A stretch of 64,000 nucleotides of DNA from Listeria grandensis FSL F6-0971 (GCF_000525835.1 NZ_AODD01000014.1:62001-126000), one strand, 5' to 3'; shown: positions 43,851 through 53,960, counted from the stretch's first letter. Notes: generated by a model from the letters alone, not told the origin. A program made the numbers and translations.

Positions 43851-43888
43851 TACTTTATAAAGCTTGGGATGAAAAGGGTGTGGGGACT

Positions 43889-46108
43889 ATGGCTAAAGAA
43901 CAAAATTTAACAGCGGAACAAGTAATTGAAATGGCTTCTCATTATATGAATGAGGAGCATCTTGCGCTTGTCAAAAAGGCTTGTGACTACGCACGTGAGG
44001 CGCACAAAGATCAATTCCGCAAATCGGGAGAACCTTATATTATTCACCCAATCCAAGTGGCTGGGATACTGGTAGATCTAGAAATGGACCCAGCGACCGT
44101 TGCTTCTGGTTTTTTGCATGATGTTGTCGAGGACACGCCGATTACACTACAAGATCTGGAAGAAGCGTTTAGTCCAGAGATTGCTATGATCGTCGATGGT
44201 GTTACGAAACTTGGGAAAATCAAATATAAATCGCATGAAGAGCAGCAAGCCGAGAATCACCGCAAAATGTTTATTGCGATGGCACAAGATATTCGGGTTA
44301 TGCTGGTGAAATTGGCGGATAGGCTGCATAATATGCGGACATTGAAGCATTTGCCGGTGGAAAAACAACGCCGGATTGCGAATGAGACGTTAGAAATTTT
44401 TGCACCGATTGCGCATCGTTTGGGGATTTCACGTGTGAAGTGGGAACTGGAAGATACAGCGCTTCGTTATTTAAATCCGCAACAATACTACCGAATCGTG
44501 CATTTGATGAAACAGAAACGGGAAGAGCGCGAGCGTTATTTGCGCGACGTGATCGACGGTGTGAATGAGAATCTAGATGAGCTGCATATTAAGGCGGATA
44601 TTTCTGGTCGACCAAAGCATATTTATTCGATTTACCGCAAGATGTCAGAGCAACATAAGCAATTCAATGAAATTTACGATTTGTTGGCGGTCCGGATTTT
44701 AGTGGATAGTATCAAGGATTGTTACGCTGTTTTAGGTATTATCCATACGCGATGGAAGCCGATGCCAGGCCGTTTTAAAGATTATATTGCGATGCCGAAA
44801 TCCAATATGTACCAATCGCTTCATACGACGGTAATCGGGCCTCAAGGTGAGCCACTCGAAGTGCAAATTCGGACACTGGAGATGCACCAAATCGCAGAAT
44901 ATGGGGTTGCGGCACACTGGGCTTACAAAGAAGGGAAAGTTATCAATTCGAAGACTTCCTTTGATAATAAAATGAGCTGGTTCCGCGAAATTATTGAATA
45001 CCAGAATGAATCAGAGAATGCAGAAGAATTCATGGAATCGCTGAAACTCGATTTGTTTACGGATGTTGTGTACGTTTTTACACCAAAAGGCGATGTTTTC
45101 GAACTACCAAATGGTTCTGTACCGCTTGATTTTGCGTATCGAATCCACACAGAAATCGGAAATAAGACAATAGGCGCTAAAATTAACGGCAAAATTGTCA
45201 CGCTTGATTATAAATTAAAAACAGGCGATATCATTGAAATTTTAACATCGAAGCATTCGTATGGACCGAGTCGTGATTGGTTGAAACTTGTGCAGACGTC
45301 ACAAGCGAAAAATAAGATTCGTCAGTTCTTTAAACGTCAAGCGAAAGAAGAGAATGTTGAAAAAGGTCGCGATATGGTCGAGAAGGAATTGCGCCATCTT
45401 GATTTTGAGCCGAAGAAAGTGATGACGACCGAGAACATTAATAAGCTAGCCGAACGCTTGAATTTTAGTCATGAAGATGATTTGTTTGCGGCGGTTGGGT
45501 ACAATGGCATTACAGCGCTCCAAGTAGCGAACCGGTTGACGGAGAAAGAGCGTCGCGAGCGAGAACTGGAGGAGCAAACCGAGAAATTATTGAATAAAGT
45601 CGAAACGAAGGCGAAGAATCCTACTGATAGTAATAACGAGCGTTTGAAAATCAAGCATAATGCTGGCGTCGTTGTTCAAGGTATCGGAAACTTATTGATT
45701 CGCTTATCACGATGTTGTAATCCAGTGCCTGGCGACGAAATAGTTGGTTATATTACGAAAGGTCGCGGGATTTCGATTCATCGGAAGGATTGTCCGAATG
45801 TCAATGGTCCTGATACGGAACGTTTAATTGATGTGGAGTGGGAAGACACGGATATGACGGCTAAAACCGACTATAACGTGGATATCGAGGTGTTTGGCTA
45901 TAATCGGAATGGCATGCTAAATGATATCTTACAAGTCGTGAACAGTCTGACAAGTAATATTAACGGTGTCAATGCAAAGGTAGATAATAATAAAATGGCA
46001 ACACTCGTTCTGACACTTCAGATTCACAATATTAATCATTTGCAGCGGGTCGTTGATAAAATTAAGCAGGTTCCTGATGTGTATACAGTGAGACGCTTAA
46101 TGAATTGA
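43889..46108 (+). CDS. relA: Bifunctional (p)ppGpp synthetase/hydrolase RelA
   Basis: Makes and degrades the alarmone (p)ppGpp. 739 residues in order: HD hydrolase domain with SGFLHDVVEDT, synthetase domain with GRPKHIYSIYRKM and YQSLHTTVIGP, TGS domain (VYVFTPKGDVFELPNGSVPL), zinc-finger/CC region (CCNPVPGDEIVGYITKGRG) and C-terminal ACT domain. Intact HD motif indicates both activities, as for the single long RSH of Firmicutes. I use ATG 43889; a GTG nine bases upstream overlaps the ribosome site. Confidence 0.96.
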   Translation: MAKEQNLTAEQVIEMASHYMNEEHLALVKKACDYAREAHKDQFRKSGEPYIIHPIQVAGILVDLEMDPATVASGFLHDVVEDTPITLQDLEEAFSPEIAMIVDGVTKLGKIKYKSHEEQQAENHRKMFIAMAQDIRVMLVKLADRLHNMRTLKHLPVEKQRRIANETLEIFAPIAHRLGISRVKWELEDTALRYLNPQQYYRIVHLMKQKREERERYLRDVIDGVNENLDELHIKADISGRPKHIYSIYRKMSEQHKQFNEIYDLLAVRILVDSIKDCYAVLGIIHTRWKPMPGRFKDYIAMPKSNMYQSLHTTVIGPQGEPLEVQIRTLEMHQIAEYGVAAHWAYKEGKVINSKTSFDNKMSWFREIIEYQNESENAEEFMESLKLDLFTDVVYVFTPKGDVFELPNGSVPLDFAYRIHTEIGNKTIGAKINGKIVTLDYKLKTGDIIEILTSKHSYGPSRDWLKLVQTSQAKNKIRQFFKRQAKEENVEKGRDMVEKELRHLDFEPKKVMTTENINKLAERLNFSHEDDLFAAVGYNGITALQVANRLTEKERRERELEEQTEKLLNKVETKAKNPTDSNNERLKIKHNAGVVVQGIGNLLIRLSRCCNPVPGDEIVGYITKGRGISIHRKDCPNVNGPDTERLIDVEWEDTDMTAKTDYNVDIEVFGYNRNGMLNDILQVVNSLTSNINGVNAKVDNNKMATLVLTLQIHNINHLQRVVDKIKQVPDVYTVRRLMN

Positions 46109-46128
46109 TATGACTGGAGGAATGCGTC

Positions 46129-46584
46129 ATGAGAGTTGTGGCACAGCGTTGTTATGAAGCGAGCGTAACGATTGATGATGAAAATGTGGGTGAGATCGCG
46201 GGCGGGCTTTGCTTGCTTGTTGGTTTCACACATGGTGATACAGAGGATGATGTGGCATATATTGTTCAAAAACTCGTGGGATTGCGTATTTTTGAAGATG
46301 AAGCGGATAAGATGAATCTGTCTATTAAAGATTTTGGTGGTGCGATTCTTAGTGTTTCGCAATTTACACTATATGCTGATGTGAAGAAAGGGAGGCGTCC
46401 GAGTTTTACGAATTCCGCGCCACCTGACGTAGCATCGGATTTATATGATTTGTTTAACAAAATGCTCGCAGCACAAGGATTGGTCGTGGAGACGGGAGTT
46501 TTTGGGGCATCGATGGATGTTTGTATTGTAAACCATGGTCCCGTAACGATTATTCTAGATTCACAGGAGTTACTTGGGAAATGA
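46129..46584 (+). CDS. dtd: D-aminoacyl-tRNA deacylase
   Basis: Removes mischarged D-amino acids and glycine from tRNA. 151 residues starting [15 protein letters not shown]. The two active-site signatures are [19 protein letters not shown] and the cis Gly-Pro motif VNHGPVTI. It follows relA by 20 bases, as in Bacillus, and is followed by a strong bidirectional terminator facing the amidase gene. Confidence 0.96.
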   Translation: MRVVAQRCYEASVTIDDENVGEIAGGLCLLVGFTHGDTEDDVAYIVQKLVGLRIFEDEADKMNLSIKDFGGAILSVSQFTLYADVKKGRRPSFTNSAPPDVASDLYDLFNKMLAAQGLVVETGVFGASMDVCIVNHGPVTIILDSQELLGK

Positions 46585-46633
46585 AAAAATGCGCTATCAA
46601 GATTTTTTTAGAATCTTGATAGCGCATTTTTTT
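46585..46633. terminator. Bidirectional terminator between dtd and the amidase gene
   Basis: AAAAATGCGCTATCAAGATT and its perfect complement flank a TTTTTAG loop, with A and T tracts at the ends, serving the convergent genes on both strands. Confidence 0.92.
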
Positions 46634-46673
46634 GTGTCTTCGAAAAGTTGGGCAAGCCCGTGAGGCACTTTGT

Positions 46674-47960
46674 TTAGTTTTTAAAATAATTACTCAAGCC
46701 TTCGTAGATCGAGTTGGCAACTTCTTCATGAAAACCATCGGAGTTCATTTTTTGCTCATCAATGGTTGAGCTGAGATAGCCAAGTTCGAGTAGCACGGAC
46801 GGCTGGGTGTTCTCGCGTAACACATAGAAGTCACCAGAACGGGTGCCGCGGTTTTTACTGGATAGGTTATTTGCGAGGCTTTCGTTTATGCTTTCTGCTA
46901 AGCTTTGATCCTTATTTTTGTAATAATATGTTGTCTGACCATTAACGCTTGAATCGCTAGCATCTTCCACAGAATCAAAATGAATGGAGACGAAGGCATC
47001 TGCATTATACTTCTCGGCTTTTTTCGCACGATCTTTGAGGGAGATATATTCATCTCTACTCCGCGTCAAAATAACTTTCGCACCGCTTTGTTCTAAGCGA
47101 GCTGCTACGGCCTTGGCAGTTTTTAATGTCGCTTTCTTTTCAATAGTACCATTTTTTCCTTTGGCGCCAGGATCGTTTCCTCCGTGACCAGGATCAATAA
47201 CGATGGTAGCTTCGGCGAGTGAGGTTGTTTTCGATTTTGCGGCCTTCTTTGTTTTGGAATTAGAAACGTCGACAACCCAGTTAGCCACATAGCCTTGTTG
47301 GCCGGAAGATGTCGTGATCTGGTACCAATCCCCCTGAACGCCATCAATATTGTAGACTGTTCCAGAATCAGCTTTCTCAACGGTGCTATTATTTCGGCTT
47401 GGACCAGAGCGAATATTGGTACCATTAGACCTGATAGTAAGTGTTTGTAAGCTGTTTTTGGATTCTTTTGTTGCCGATTCTTGCATCTTGATGTAGGACG
47501 AATTAATCCATGCGGTCTGACCTTGGTACTGGATTTGAGTCCAGCCGTTGGATTGACTTGTCACAGTGATTTGATCGCCACCTTTAAGGCTTCCGAGAAT
47601 TTTAGCGTTTGTGGATGGTTTGCTACGAACGTTCAAGCTACCGTCACTGGTCACGGTGGCTAAACTATTACTAGAAGCACTGACATCGACATTTTTCACG
47701 AGCCAGCTGGCCACATAACCGCTCTGACCGTTGCTTAACCGAACTTTATACCATTTATTTTCTTCATCGATTACATTGAGGATTTCATCTTTTCTGACTT
47801 GTGATGTGACGTCGAATGCGAGTCCTGGTCCGCTTCTGACGTTTAGAACTTCGGCTTTTACTTGCACCGTGTTAGCGTTAGCCATCGCAATTGTAGACAA
47901 TACGCCAGCTGCGATGAGTAAGAATGATAGCACGGTTATAAACAGGAACTTATTTTTCAT
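46674..47960 (-). CDS. Secreted N-acetylmuramoyl-L-alanine amidase with three SH3b domains
   Basis: Peptidoglycan hydrolase of 428 residues. A signal peptide (KNKFLFITVLSFLLIAAGVL, ending near AMANA) is followed by three bacterial SH3 domains at about 32-92, 98-158 and 171-231, each with the V-x-(A/V)-x-x-LNVRSGPG-type repeat. An Amidase_3 domain follows, with zinc/catalytic motifs VIDPGHGGNDPGAKG, SIHFDSVED and VLLELGYLSS. The ATG at 47960 lies eight bases after AGGTGGTG; a TTG directly before it is an alternative. It is transcribed away from hisS and ends in the shared terminator. Related lmo1521-like amidases sit next to hisS in Listeria. Confidence 0.94.
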   Translation of the reverse strand: MKNKFLFITVLSFLLIAAGVLSTIAMANANTVQVKAEVLNVRSGPGLAFDVTSQVRKDEILNVIDEENKWYKVRLSNGQSGYVASWLVKNVDVSASSNSLATVTSDGSLNVRSKPSTNAKILGSLKGGDQITVTSQSNGWTQIQYQGQTAWINSSYIKMQESATKESKNSLQTLTIRSNGTNIRSGPSRNNSTVEKADSGTVYNIDGVQGDWYQITTSSGQQGYVANWVVDVSNSKTKKAAKSKTTSLAEATIVIDPGHGGNDPGAKGKNGTIEKKATLKTAKAVAARLEQSGAKVILTRSRDEYISLKDRAKKAEKYNADAFVSIHFDSVEDASDSSVNGQTTYYYKNKDQSLAESINESLANNLSSKNRGTRSGDFYVLRENTQPSVLLELGYLSSTIDEQKMNSDGFHEEVANSIYEGLSNYFKN

Positions 47961-48074
47961 CAATGGACACCACCTATACCCCTATAAAAATAACTACTTA
48001 TAGAAAGATTATCATAAAACATGTTATTATGAAACACTAAACCTATCTTTTCGCGATTTATTTTAAAAACATTA

Positions 48075-48103
48075 TTGACTTTCTAGGCAAATTCTAGTAG
48101 TCT
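48075..48103 (+). promoter_or_regulatory. Putative promoter of hisS-aspS
   Basis: TTGACT (48075-48080), 17-base spacer, TAGTCT (48098-48103), just upstream of the T-box leader. The -10 is poor. The 110 bases between here and the divergent amidase gene are AT-rich and probably hold its promoter. Confidence 0.5.
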
Positions 48104-48111
48104 TAAGGGTA

Positions 48112-48394
48112 ATTAATAGATGACCGATGACGGAGAAAAGTATGGCAAGCATTTGCTGGTAAGAGAGATAGGTTCTTAGGCTGGAAAACCTATTGCAGTT
48201 AAACTGTCAAAAAGACACTCCCGAGGCTTCTTACTGAACAAGCGTACTTAGTGCTAAGTAAGTAAGAACGTTAACAGGCGTTAACTGTTTTTGAGTGGAG
48301 GAGCTGTATGGTTTCTCAATTTAGGGTGGTACCACGGGTTAACTCTCGTCCCTTGTTTTATTTAGTTAAGACGAGGGATGGGGGTTATTTGTTG
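48112..48394 (+). promoter_or_regulatory. T-box leader of hisS-aspS with overlapping Asp/His specifier
   Basis: The T-box core AGGGTGGTACCACGG (48323-48337) precedes a terminator formed by AACTCTCGTCCCT and AGGGATGGGGGTT. At the foot of stem I, CGGAG pairs with CTCCCG; the 5' side carries AAAAGTA, and the 3' side ends in AAAAAGACAC immediately before CTCCCG. The specifier position thus reads GACAC (48214-48218), which contains GAC (Asp) and CAC (His) sharing one base. These match the two synthetases encoded downstream. The dual reading is inference from the drawn pairing. Confidence 0.9.
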
Positions 48395-48459
48395 TTGCTG
48401 AGGCTCTTACGAAGCGTCTCTAGCTGAGTTAGAGCCTCAGCATGTAATCCACCAGTGGC
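48394..48459 (+). repeat. Intergenic hairpin repeat, copy 1
   Basis: GTTGCTGAGGCTCTTACGAA through TTAGAGCCTCAGCATG to TAATCCACCAGTGGC. CTGAGGCTCT and AGAGCCTCAG form a 10-base-pair stem. A second degenerate copy lies at 56506-56589. Both copies directly follow an RNA-element terminator. Not a family I can name. Confidence 0.7.
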
Positions 48460-48632
48460 TCTCACGATGGAACAAACGCCGAACAATTGAACAGTGAAGA
48501 GCCAAATATTTTCACGAAATATTCTTGCCTAACGGGAAGCTTGGAGGAAGGTAATCCCATCACTCATTTTTAAAAACAGTTAAACCATCAAAGTCAACGG
48601 CACTATCGTAATTTTTAGGAGGGATTTGAAGT
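48460..48632 (+). other. Rest of the hisS untranslated leader
   Basis: 173 bases between the repeat and hisS. Apart from a short AAATATTTTCACGAAATATT hairpin and the ribosome site TAGGAGGG, I see no gene or known element. If transcription starts near 48110 the leader is over 500 bases long. Confidence 0.6.
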
Positions 48633-49926
48633 ATGCAAATGAAATTGCCAAGAGGAACGCGCGATATTTTACCTGGAGAAGTAGAGAAGTGGCATTATGT
48701 AGAACGCGTTTTCCAATCGATTTGTGAGAGGTTCCAATATGAAGAAATCAGGACGCCGATTTTTGAGCATACCGAGCTATTTCAACGCGGTGTGGGCGAT
48801 ACGACAGATATAGTATCTAAAGAGATGTACACGTTCGAGGATAAAAAAAAATAGAAGCTTAACATTGCGCCCAGAAGGTACGGCATCGGTTGTACGGGCT
48901 TTCGTCGAACATAAATTATTCGGACAAGTGAATCAGCCTGTCAAACTTTACTACTCAGGGCCAATGTTCCGTTATGAACGACCGCAGGGCGCGAGACAAC
49001 GCCAATTTACGCAAATGGGGCTTGAAGCACTAGGCAGTAATGATCCAGCGATTGATGCGGAGGTTATCTCGCTTGCGATGACGTTTTACAAGGAGCTTGG
49101 TCTCCAAAACATTGAATTGGTCATCAATAGCTTGGGCGATAAGGAAAGTCGTTTGAAGCATAAAGATGCTCTAGTCGCGCATTTCGAGCCACAGATTGAT
49201 GAATTCTGCGCTGATTGCCAAGTGCGTTTGCATAAAAATCCGTTGCGTATTCTGGATTGTAAAGTGGATCATGCGCATCCGCTTATTGCAACGGCACCAT
49301 CGATTTTAGAATTTTTAAATGAGGAATCGACGGCATATTTTGCGAAAGTGAAGGCGTATTTGGATGCTTTAGGCATTGCTTATACAGTCGATCCGACGCT
49401 TGTTCGTGGTTTGGATTACTACAATCATACGACATTCGAGATTATGAGTACGGCAGAAGGGTTTGGCGCGAAATCTACACTTTGTGGTGGCGGTCGCTAT
49501 CACGGATTGGTACAGGAATTTGATGGCCCAGAAACACCAGGTGTTGGCTTTGGGCTTGGCGTCGAGCGCTTGTTTGCTGCCCTTGATGTGGAAAACATTG
49601 AGCTTCCTGTGACACGCCAATTAGATTGCTATGTGGTAACGGCGACGGAAAGTGCCGAAATCCGAGCTGTAACAATCGTGAACGAGTTACGCCTAGCCGG
49701 TTTTAGCGCAGAAAAAGATTACATGGGTCGCACGATGAAAGGGCAATTAAAAGACGCCGATCGTAAAAATGCACAATTCACCATGATTTTAGGAGATTCA
49801 GAGCTAGAAAATGGTGTTTGTCAACTGAAAAATATGCAAACAGGGGTACAGATGGAGATTCGTCTGGAGGCTGTAACGGCTGGTTTAGAGACTGCATATA
49901 AGCAATTAAAGGGGGAGAAACAATGA
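48633..49926 (+). CDS. hisS: Histidyl-tRNA synthetase, frameshifted near codon 73
   Basis: Class II synthetase charging tRNA-His. It starts [18 protein letters not shown]-like after TAGGAGGG. Motif 2 [18 protein letters not shown], the histidine-A loop [15 protein letters not shown] and motif 3 [11 protein letters not shown] are intact. The frame breaks at A9 (48843-48851): as written FEDKKK stops at TAG, while A8 gives [16 protein letters not shown]. The repaired protein has 430 residues, normal for the family. The gene is essential and intact otherwise, so indel error is favoured. The stop overlaps the aspS start by four bases. Confidence 0.94.
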
Positions 49927-51692
49927 AGAAAAGATCATTATATTGCGGAGATGTAACCGAAAGACATATTGGTGAAAAAGTAACCTTGCACGGTTGGGTA
50001 CAAAAGCGTCGAGACTTAGGCGGTCTCATTTTTATTGATTTACGCGATCGGGAAGGGATTGTCCAAGTCGTTTTTAATCCGGATTTTTCTGCTGATGCAC
50101 TAGCGATTGCGGAGTCTGTTCGTAACGAATTTGTTGTAACAGTTGTTGGTACGGTCGCAGCGCGTAGTGAAGGTGCGGTCAACGATAAATTGAAAACTGG
50201 TCGCATCGAAGTTTTGGCAGAGGAGATAGAGGTGTTGAACGCTTCGAAAACACCGCCGTTTTATATTGAAGATGGTGTCAATGTTTCCGATGAAATACGC
50301 TTGAAGTACCGTTATTTAGACCTACGTCGCCCAGAGATGAACGAGATTTTCCAAATGCGTCATACAGCGACAAAAACATTCCGTCAAAAATTAGATCAAA
50401 TGGGCTTTTTTGATATTGAAACGCCGTATTTGACGAAGAGTACGCCAGAAGGTGCGCGTGATTATTTGGTGCCGAGTCGTGTGTATCCTGGTAATTTCTA
50501 TGCATTACCTCAATCGCCACAAATTTTGAAGCAGCTGTTGATGTCTGCTGGTTTTGATAAATATTACCAAGTGGTGCGTTGTTTCCGCGATGAGGATTTG
50601 CGTGGCGATCGTCAGCCGGAGTTTACACAGATCGATTTAGAGACAAGTTTCCTGACAAAAGAGGAAATTCAAGCGATTACCGAAGAAATGTTGGTTGCGG
50701 TTGTAGAAGCGACGAAGGGAATCAAAATCGAAAAACCGTTCCCGCACATGACGTACGCAGAAGCGATGGATCGTTTTGGTAGCGATAAGCCGGATGTACG
50801 TTTCGGTTTAGAATTGAAAAACGTGGCAGAAGCTGTGGCAAATGTTGATTTCAAAGTATTCACGAATGCGATTGAAAATGGTGGCGAAGTAAAAGCCATC
50901 AATGCGAAAGGCGCAGCGGCGAGCTATTCACGTAAAGATATCGATGCACTAGGTGAGTTTGTCGGCAGATACGGCGCGAAAGGCCTTGCTTGGATGAAAG
51001 TGGAAGAGGACGGCTTCAAAGGGCCGATTGCGAAATTCTTCACGCCAGAAAATCAAGCGGCAGTAGCAGGCGTTTTAGATGCAGAGGTTGGCGATTTGCT
51101 ACTATTTGTGGCTGATAAAGCAGAAGTAGTAGCAGCATCGCTAGGCGCTCTCCGCTCGAAACTTGGTCAAGAGCTTGATTTAATTGATCAAAACGAATTA
51201 GCGTTCTTATGGGTCACGGATTGGCCGTTATTTGAGTATGATGAAGATGCAAAACGCTTCGTGTCTGCGCATCATCCGTTCACGATGCCACAAGACGCAA
51301 CCTTGCTTGAAACCGCACCAGAAAAAGCGATGGCAGAAGCCTACGATATCGTGCTAAACGGCTATGAAATCGGCGGCGGTTCACTCCGTATTTATAAAAA
51401 AGACATGCAACAACAAATGTTCCGCGCGCTAGGCTTCACGGATGAAGAAGCAACAGAACAATTTGGCTTTTTGCTTGAGGCGTTAGAATATGGAACACCA
51501 CCACATGGTGGAATTGCGCTAGGGTTAGACCGCATTATCATGATTCTTGCTGGTCGGAATAATTTGCGTGATACGATTGCTTTCCCTAAAACAGGAAGTG
51601 CAGCTGATCCGCTAACAAATGCTCCAAGTGAAGTAAGTGCAGCGCAATTGGCTGAGTTAGAGCTTGCGATCGAAGCGAAGAAAGCAGAATAA
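49923..51692 (+). CDS. aspS: Aspartyl-tRNA synthetase
   Basis: Class IIb synthetase of 589 residues. An N-terminal OB-fold anticodon domain ([20 protein letters not shown]) precedes the catalytic core with [15 protein letters not shown], motif 2 [20 protein letters not shown] and motif 3 [15 protein letters not shown]. The bacterial GAD insertion lies between motifs 2 and 3. It overlaps hisS (ATGA) and shares its T-box. Two hairpins follow, the second a terminator. Confidence 0.97.
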   Translation: MKKRSLYCGDVTERHIGEKVTLHGWVQKRRDLGGLIFIDLRDREGIVQVVFNPDFSADALAIAESVRNEFVVTVVGTVAARSEGAVNDKLKTGRIEVLAEEIEVLNASKTPPFYIEDGVNVSDEIRLKYRYLDLRRPEMNEIFQMRHTATKTFRQKLDQMGFFDIETPYLTKSTPEGARDYLVPSRVYPGNFYALPQSPQILKQLLMSAGFDKYYQVVRCFRDEDLRGDRQPEFTQIDLETSFLTKEEIQAITEEMLVAVVEATKGIKIEKPFPHMTYAEAMDRFGSDKPDVRFGLELKNVAEAVANVDFKVFTNAIENGGEVKAINAKGAAASYSRKDIDALGEFVGRYGAKGLAWMKVEEDGFKGPIAKFFTPENQAAVAGVLDAEVGDLLLFVADKAEVVAASLGALRSKLGQELDLIDQNELAFLWVTDWPLFEYDEDAKRFVSAHHPFTMPQDATLLETAPEKAMAEAYDIVLNGYEIGGGSLRIYKKDMQQQMFRALGFTDEEATEQFGFLLEALEYGTPPHGGIALGLDRIIMILAGRNNLRDTIAFPKTGSAADPLTNAPSEVSAAQLAELELAIEAKKAE

Positions 51693-51790
51693 GGATTACG
51701 GAATTAAATTTGACAATCGGGTTAGCTTTGAAATGTATGTAAAACAAAAAAACGCAGGCAACGCAATGCAGCGCTTTGCCTACGGTTCTA

Positions 51791-51828
51791 GAGAGGTTAT
51801 CCAATCAAAATCGGATAACCTCTCTTTT
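51791..51828. terminator. Bidirectional terminator after aspS
   Basis: GAGAGGTTATCC pairs perfectly with GGATAACCTCTC, followed by TTTT; it also borders the minus-strand gene at 51827. A separate imperfect hairpin (GCAGGCAA/TTTGCCTAC, 51752-51783) lies just upstream. Confidence 0.88.
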
Positions 51829-52204
51829 AATTTGCCGGGAAGGTGTCGATCATCGTGACCTCGACATCATTCGCTAAGATGCCAGTATTGGCATCGTTGG
51901 ACCAAAACGGGCCTTCTAGCGTTTTCTTTTCTTTGTCACTCACTTTATGTTTATCATAAAACTTGGCTTCTACAGTATAGCGATTGCCCACTTTGATGGA
52001 ATCCCATTGTGATTCGTCAAGGCTAAGCTTAATCTTTTTGCTACCTGCTCCTTCAATGTTTCCTGAAATGGAATTATCGTCATTCTTCTGAGTGACTAGA
52101 AAATTAAAAGAAACATCTATCGGGGAAGCGGAGTTTTGCAGAAAATAGTAACCTCCTGCTAAAAAAACAATCGCGATAATTGTAAAAAAGGGGATCTTTC
52201 GCAT
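51827..52204 (-). CDS. Membrane-anchored or secreted protein of unknown function
   Basis: 125 residues: an N-terminal hydrophobic helix (IPFFTIIAIVFLAGGYYFL) acting as anchor or uncleaved signal, then a polar, beta-rich outer domain (VSFNFLVTQKNDDNSISGNI, LDESQWDSIKVGNRYTVEAK). No lipobox cysteine is visible. The start follows GAAGGAGAGAT on the minus strand, with TATAAT at 52262-52257 as a likely -10. The position matches a Listeria hypothetical gene between aspS and glnB, but I know no function. Confidence 0.75.
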   Translation of the reverse strand: MRKIPFFTIIAIVFLAGGYYFLQNSASPIDVSFNFLVTQKNDDNSISGNIEGAGSKKIKLSLDESQWDSIKVGNRYTVEAKFYDKHKVSDKEKKTLEGPFWSNDANTGILANDVEVTMIDTFPAN

Positions 52205-52357
52205 CTTTGTCTATCTCTCCTTCATATATAAAAACATCCATTTTAGCTACTTCTTTATTATAAGCGCTGTTTTTCGTTTCGGGAAGGGGAAAACGCGATT
52301 TCTCATTGTATTTTTAGAATTAGTTCCTATTTCTTTATCCGCATCTCATTTTGAAGG

Positions 52358-52726
52358 CTATTTTTCCTTGGGATGGTCTTGTAGGGCATCGACACCACGT
52401 TCGCCGGTGCTTATTTTAATGACTTCAGCAACGGGATAAATGAAGACTTTACCGTCGCCAGGCTCGCCGGTTCGTAGAGTATTTTTGACAACTTCTAGCA
52501 CGGCTTCGACTGGCACGGTGCTGACAACAATTTCGATTTTCATGCGTTCGTGGATATTATTTTCTTTCTTTTTGCCGCGATACAGTTCGATTAAACCTTT
52601 TTCGAGACCGGTACCGAGGGCTTTCGTGACGGTTAGGCCGCTAACGCCGATTTCTGCAAGCGCTTTTTGGAATTCGTAAAAACGATTTGGACGTGTAATG
52701 ATTTCGATTTTTGTTAAGTTTGACAA
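52358..52726 (-). CDS. glnB: Nitrogen regulatory protein PII (GlnK/NrgB type)
   Basis: 122 residues starting at TTG 52726 (SNLTKIEIITRPNRFYEFQK), seven bases after AAGGGGTGG; a GTG start nine bases upstream is less likely. The PII fold is clear: T-loop KGLIELYRGKKKENN, and the C-terminal signature TGEPGDGKVFIYPVAE. The residue corresponding to the uridylylated Tyr-51 of E. coli is lysine, so control by uridylylation is not expected. It lies 12 bases after amtB and probably regulates that transporter by direct binding. Confidence 0.95.
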   Translation of the reverse strand: MSNLTKIEIITRPNRFYEFQKALAEIGVSGLTVTKALGTGLEKGLIELYRGKKKENNIHERMKIEIVVSTVPVEAVLEVVKNTLRTGEPGDGKVFIYPVAEVIKISTGERGVDALQDHPKEK

Positions 52727-52738
52727 TAGAACCACCCC

Positions 52739-53944
52739 TTACTCATGATAGGCTTTTTCGCCGTGAAGCGTTAAATCAAGCCCTTTGTATTCTTGATCTT
52801 CATCCACTCTGATAGGTATGAATATTTTGATAACATAGATAATGATGATGGTAGCAATCGCAACGAACACGACTGTGGAACCGATAGCGATGAGTTGTTT
52901 GCCAAGTAGGCTAGCGTTTCCGTAAAAAAGACCGTCCGCGCCAAGTTTGTTAATTTTGGTAGTAGCGAAAAGGCCTGTGGCAATACCGCCCCAAATACCA
53001 CCGATACCGTGCAAACCGAAAGCGTCGAGGGCATCATCGTACTTCAATTTCCCTTTCAACCAGAATACAGCCCAGAAACAAATCGCACCGCCGAGGAATC
53101 CAATCAATAAAGCACTGCCTACTGTCACAAAACCGGCAGCAGGTGTAATGGAGACAAGACCTGCAATTGCGCCAGAAATCGTGCCGAGCATCGTTGGTTT
53201 TTTATTAATCATCCATTCGACAGCGACCCAACCGACGATTCCGGCAGCAGCGGCTGAATTGGTGTTGACGAATGCGGCCATTGCGACATTATCGATTGTT
53301 AATGCACTACCAACATTGAATCCATACCAACCGAACCAGACTAATATACCACCAATTAAAGCGAGTGGCAAATTATGTGGGGAGGAATTCTCCGCTTCCT
53401 TACGCCGCCCGAGCACGATCGCGAGCACAAGCCCTGTAATACCAGAACTAATATGCACGACATTTCCGCCGGCAAAATCAAGCGCGCCGAGTTCACGTAA
53501 CCACCCACCTTCGCCCCAAACCCAATGAGCAACAGGAGAATAAACAAGCAAGGACCATAAAATAATAAAAATTAAGTATGCCGCAAAATTCATCCGTTCC
53601 GCAAAAGCGCCAGAAATAATAGCCACTGTTAAAATAGCGAATGTCATTTGGAACATCATGAATAAAATATGTGGAATCGCATCGGAGTATGTCGCGTTGG
53701 CATCAAACCCGACGCTGTGCAAAAAAGTCCAATCAAAGCTTCCGATAAAAGCATTTCCTGGTGCAAAAGCAAGGGAATAACCAACAACAACCCATAGAAT
53801 AGAGATAATCGCCATCGAGCTAAAGCTGTACATTGCGGTACTAAGCACGTTTTTACGGCTAACCATCCCTCCGTAAAATAAAGCAATCCCTGGTGTCATC
53901 AGCCAAACTAACAAGGTACAAAAAAACATAAATACTGCTTCCAT
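52739..53944 (-). CDS. amtB: Ammonium transporter
   Basis: Amt/Mep/Rh family channel for ammonium, 401 residues with eleven helices. Signatures are LMTPGIALFYGGMVSRKN at the N-terminus, the twin pore histidines in VVHISSGITGLV and FGLHGIGGIWGG, and the phenylalanine gate region. The ATG follows AAAGGAG. It is first in the amtB-glnB (nrgAB) operon, preceded by two GlnR/TnrA-type operators, so expression should rise when nitrogen is limiting. Confidence 0.96.
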   Translation of the reverse strand: MEAVFMFFCTLLVWLMTPGIALFYGGMVSRKNVLSTAMYSFSSMAIISILWVVVGYSLAFAPGNAFIGSFDWTFLHSVGFDANATYSDAIPHILFMMFQMTFAILTVAIISGAFAERMNFAAYLIFIILWSLLVYSPVAHWVWGEGGWLRELGALDFAGGNVVHISSGITGLVLAIVLGRRKEAENSSPHNLPLALIGGILVWFGWYGFNVGSALTIDNVAMAAFVNTNSAAAAGIVGWVAVEWMINKKPTMLGTISGAIAGLVSITPAAGFVTVGSALLIGFLGGAICFWAVFWLKGKLKYDDALDAFGLHGIGGIWGGIATGLFATTKINKLGADGLFYGNASLLGKQLIAIGSTVVFVAIATIIIIYVIKIFIPIRVDEDQEYKGLDLTLHGEKAYHE

Positions 53945-53960
53945 GTGACACGCTCCTTTT

